From contig NZ_CP044426.1 in assembly GCF_008824185.1 (NCBI RefSeq), positions 1,806,501 to 1,870,500 of the forward strand: 64,000 bases of DNA. Reading direction: 5' to 3'. The translations under genes were made by a program, and so were the position numbers. The notes beneath the pieces were generated by a model. That model saw nothing but the letters and a program-made list of their open reading frames with translations. It was not told the origin of the DNA and did not search any database. The stretch comes from Paracoccus pantotrophus (lineage in GTDB: Bacteria; Pseudomonadota; Alphaproteobacteria; Rhodobacterales; Rhodobacteraceae). This document shows positions 61,978-64,000 of the stretch, in pieces. Numbering within the stretch: position 1 is the stretch's first letter; each line of letters begins with the position of its first letter.

Positions 61978-62769
61978 ATGGCCGAAAGCGAAGCCCGCAA
62001 GGATGGCGGCATCTGGGAAACCGTCAAGACCATCTTCTGGGCGCTGGTGATCGCGGGCGTGTTCCGCACCCTGTTCTTCCAGCCGTTCTGGATTCCCTCG
62101 GGCAGCATGAAGGACACGCTGCTGATCGGCGATTTCCTGTTCGTGAACAAGATGGCCTATGGCTATTCGCAGGTCTCCTGCCCCTTCGCGCTCTGCCCGA
62201 TCTCGGGCCGTATCCTCGGCTCGGAACCCGAGCGCGGCGATGTCGTGGTCTTCCGCCACCCGACGCGGGGCGACGATTTCATCAAGCGGGTGATCGGTCT
62301 GCCCGGCGACCGCATCCAGATGAGGGATGGCGTGCTGTGGATCAACGGGCAGGAGGTGCCGCAAGAGCCCGCCGGCACCTTCACCGAACCCTATGCCCCG
62401 CAGGGCCCGCAGCAAAGCCTGCCGAAATGCCGCAACGAGCCGGTGCCCGAGGGCGGCGCCTGCGAAAAGGACCGCCATACCGAGACGCTGCCGAACGGCG
62501 TCACCCATGATGTGCTGAACATCTTCGACAACGGGCCGGGCGACAATACGGCCGAGTTCACCGTGCCCGAGGGGAACTACTTCTTCCTGGGCGACAACCG
62601 CGACAATTCCGGCGACTCGCGCTGGCCGGCGGCGGTGGGCGGCGTCGGCATGGTGCCGGCGGAATACCTGATCGGGCGCGCCGACCGGATCATGTTCTCC
62701 TCGGCCGGCAAGTCGCTGCTGTATTTCTGGACCTGGCGGCCGGACCGGTTCCTGAAGGCCGTGGACTAA
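61978..62769 (+). CDS. lepB: Signal peptidase I
   Basis: LepB cleaves Sec and Tat signal peptides at the outer face of the inner membrane. The 263-residue protein has an N-terminal span (about 14-32), catalytic Ser43 (PSGSMKDTLLIGDFLFVNK) and Lys103 (DFIKRVIGLPGDRI), and FFLGDNRDNSGDSRWP (box E). Cys pairs at about 68-73 and in the KCRNEPVPEGGACEK segment could form disulfides. Several in-frame starts exist at 61954-61978; ATG 61978 is best placed after AAGGGA. Confidence 0.96.
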   Translation: MAESEARKDGGIWETVKTIFWALVIAGVFRTLFFQPFWIPSGSMKDTLLIGDFLFVNKMAYGYSQVSCPFALCPISGRILGSEPERGDVVVFRHPTRGDDFIKRVIGLPGDRIQMRDGVLWINGQEVPQEPAGTFTEPYAPQGPQQSLPKCRNEPVPEGGACEKDRHTETLPNGVTHDVLNIFDNGPGDNTAEFTVPEGNYFFLGDNRDNSGDSRWPAAVGGVGMVPAEYLIGRADRIMFSSAGKSLLYFWTWRPDRFLKAVD

Positions 62770-62813
62770 GGGAAGAATTGCCGCGGCGCCCCGCGCCGTG
62801 GCAGGATCGCGAC

Positions 62814-63503
62814 ATGAAGATTTCCGCAGACCTGCGCGCATTCTCGGAACGGCTGGGGCACGAATTCTCGCGCCCCGACCTGCTGCGCCGCGCCCTGACC
62901 CACGGCTCGATCGCCAGCGCCACCCGGCCCGACAACCAGCGGCTGGAATTCCTGGGCGACCGCGTGCTGGGCCTGACCATCGCCGAGGCGCTGTTCGCCG
63001 CCGACCACGCCGCGACCGAGGGCCAGCTTGCCCCGCGCTACAACGCGCTCGTCAAGGGCGAGACCTGCGCCGCGGTCGCCCGCGAGATCGGGCTGGGCGA
63101 GGTGCTGAAGCTCGGCCGCTCCGAGATGCTGTCGGGCGGACGGCGCAAGGAGGCGCTGCTAGCCGATGCGATGGAGGCGGTGATCGCCGCCGTCTATCTC
63201 GACGCCGGCTTCGAGGCGGCGCGCGGGGTCGTCCTGGCCCTTTGGGCCGGGCGGCTGGCCAATGTCCAGACCGACGCCCGCGACGCCAAGACCGCGCTTC
63301 AGGAATGGGCACAGGCGCAGGGCATGAGCCCGCCGCGCTATGTCCAGACCGCGCGCAGCGGCCCCGACCATGCGCCGGAATTCCAGATCACCGTCCGGCT
63401 GGACGACGGCCGCGAGGCCGCTGCCAGCGGCAGGGGCACCAAGCGCAGCATCGAACAGGCCGCCGCCGCGGCAATGCTGGAACAGATCGAAAGAACGCCA
63501 TGA
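62814..63503 (+). CDS. rnc: Ribonuclease III
   Basis: RNase III cuts double-stranded RNA, including rRNA precursors. The 229-residue protein has the catalytic signature QRLEFLGDRVLGLTIAEALF and the second acidic site LLADAMEAVIAAVYLD. The C-terminal half is the double-stranded-RNA-binding domain (ALQEWAQAQGMSPPRYVQTARSGPDHAPEFQITVRL). ATG 62814 is preferred to the upstream open extension at 62778, with GGCAGGAT upstream. It overlaps era by 4 nt (ATGA). Confidence 0.97.
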   Translation: MKISADLRAFSERLGHEFSRPDLLRRALTHGSIASATRPDNQRLEFLGDRVLGLTIAEALFAADHAATEGQLAPRYNALVKGETCAAVAREIGLGEVLKLGRSEMLSGGRRKEALLADAMEAVIAAVYLDAGFEAARGVVLALWAGRLANVQTDARDAKTALQEWAQAQGMSPPRYVQTARSGPDHAPEFQITVRLDDGREAAASGRGTKRSIEQAAAAAMLEQIERTP

Positions 63504-64000
63504 CCCAGACACGCGCGGGCTTCGTCGCCCTGATCGGCGAGCCGAATGCCGGCAAATCCACCCTGCTGAACCGCATGGTCGGGGCCAAGGTCTCGATCGT
63601 GACCCACAAGGTGCAGACCACCCGCGCCCGCATCCGCGGCATCGCCATGCAGGGCGACAGCCAGATCGTGTTCGTCGATACGCCCGGCATCTTTCGCCCG
63701 CGCCGGCGGCTGGATCGCAGCATGGTCAAGGCAGCCTGGGGGGGCGCGGCCGATGCCGATGTGATCCTGCTCTTGATCGAGGCGCATCGCGGGCTGACCG
63801 ACGGCGCGCAGGCGATCATCGACAACCTGCGCCAGCATGCCGGCCAGACCCCGGTGGCGCTGGTCATCAACAAGATCGACCGGGTGAAATCCGAAGCGCT
63901 GCTGGCGCTGTCGCAACAGCTGAATGCGGGTTTCGACTTTACCCGCACCTTCATGATCTCGGCCGAAAAAGGCCATGGCTGCGACGACCTGCTGGAATGG
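63500..64000 (+). CDS. era: GTPase Era, 5' part (runs off the window)
   Basis: Era binds 16S rRNA and assists 30S maturation. The visible 167 residues hold the GTPase domain: G1 GEPNAGKST (13-21), KVQTTRARIRG (G2), DTPG (G3), NKID (G4) and SAEKG (G5). The KH domain lies beyond 64000. It is translationally coupled to rnc by ATGA, as in many bacteria. Confidence 0.97.
   Translation, partial: MTQTRAGFVALIGEPNAGKSTLLNRMVGAKVSIVTHKVQTTRARIRGIAMQGDSQIVFVDTPGIFRPRRRLDRSMVKAAWGGAADADVILLLIEAHRGLTDGAQAIIDNLRQHAGQTPVALVINKIDRVKSEALLALSQQLNAGFDFTRTFMISAEKGHGCDDLLEW

Overview
The window looks like chromosome of a high-GC alphaproteobacterium of the order Rhodobacterales, most likely Paracoccus. The best single clue is the 50-residue aa3-type cytochrome c oxidase subunit IV at 51955-52107, which I recognise from memory as very close to the Paracoccus denitrificans protein. 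The housekeeping order ispE-pdxJ-acpS-lepB-rnc-era and the codon usage fit. Genus is an inference; no search was run.

Region 1 (about 1-23500) is a type VI secretion system (T6SS). A plus-strand run tssA-tssB-tssC-hcp-tssE-tssF-tssG-fha-tssJ-tssK-tssL-tssM-tagF encodes sheath, tube, baseplate and envelope complex. It meets a minus-strand block head-on: a PP2C phosphatase (PppA type), a membrane-anchored M15 cell-wall peptidase, an unusual second TssM-like protein and VgrG. The second TssM-like protein lacks the NTPase and seems to join a TssL-like cytoplasmic domain to a TssM-like periplasmic domain. ClpV (TssH), PAAR, the PpkA kinase and an obvious effector/immunity pair are not in the window. 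An OmpA-family gene is divergent from the block.

Region 2 (23642-32304) is a two-partner secretion locus with overlapping genes: a TpsB transporter, a 1671-residue TpsA exoprotein with GLUG and MBG repeats, and a caspase-fold protein with Sel1-like repeats and a peptidoglycan-binding-like C-terminus.

Region 3 (about 32628-42906) is a visibly more AT-rich island that ends exactly at the 3' end of a tRNA-Pro gene. Related end repeats mark both sides. It carries tniQ and tniB, a 3' remnant of tniA, an archaeo-eukaryotic primase fused to an SF2 helicase (TOTE-type conflict protein), HigBA-like and VapBC toxin-antitoxin pairs, an orphan winged-helix regulator and an uncharacterised 450-residue protein. 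At the tRNA-proximal end the 5' part of a DUF2971-like gene is joined to the 3' part of tniA. I read the island as a decayed Tn7/Tn5053-like transposon carrying a defence-type cargo.

Region 4 (42907-64000) is ordinary core chromosome: tRNA-Pro(CGG), a DMT permease, leuB, a family 4-like uracil-DNA glycosylase, a DsbD-N-like periplasmic protein, a YqgE protein, TsaC/Sua5, an acyl-CoA dehydrogenase with an MBL hydrolase, cytochrome oxidase subunit IV, AzlCD, greA, ETF-ubiquinone oxidoreductase, a TPR protein, ispE, pdxJ, acpS, lepB, rnc and the start of era. The acyl-CoA dehydrogenase would pass electrons through ETF to the ETF-ubiquinone oxidoreductase encoded about 5 kb away.
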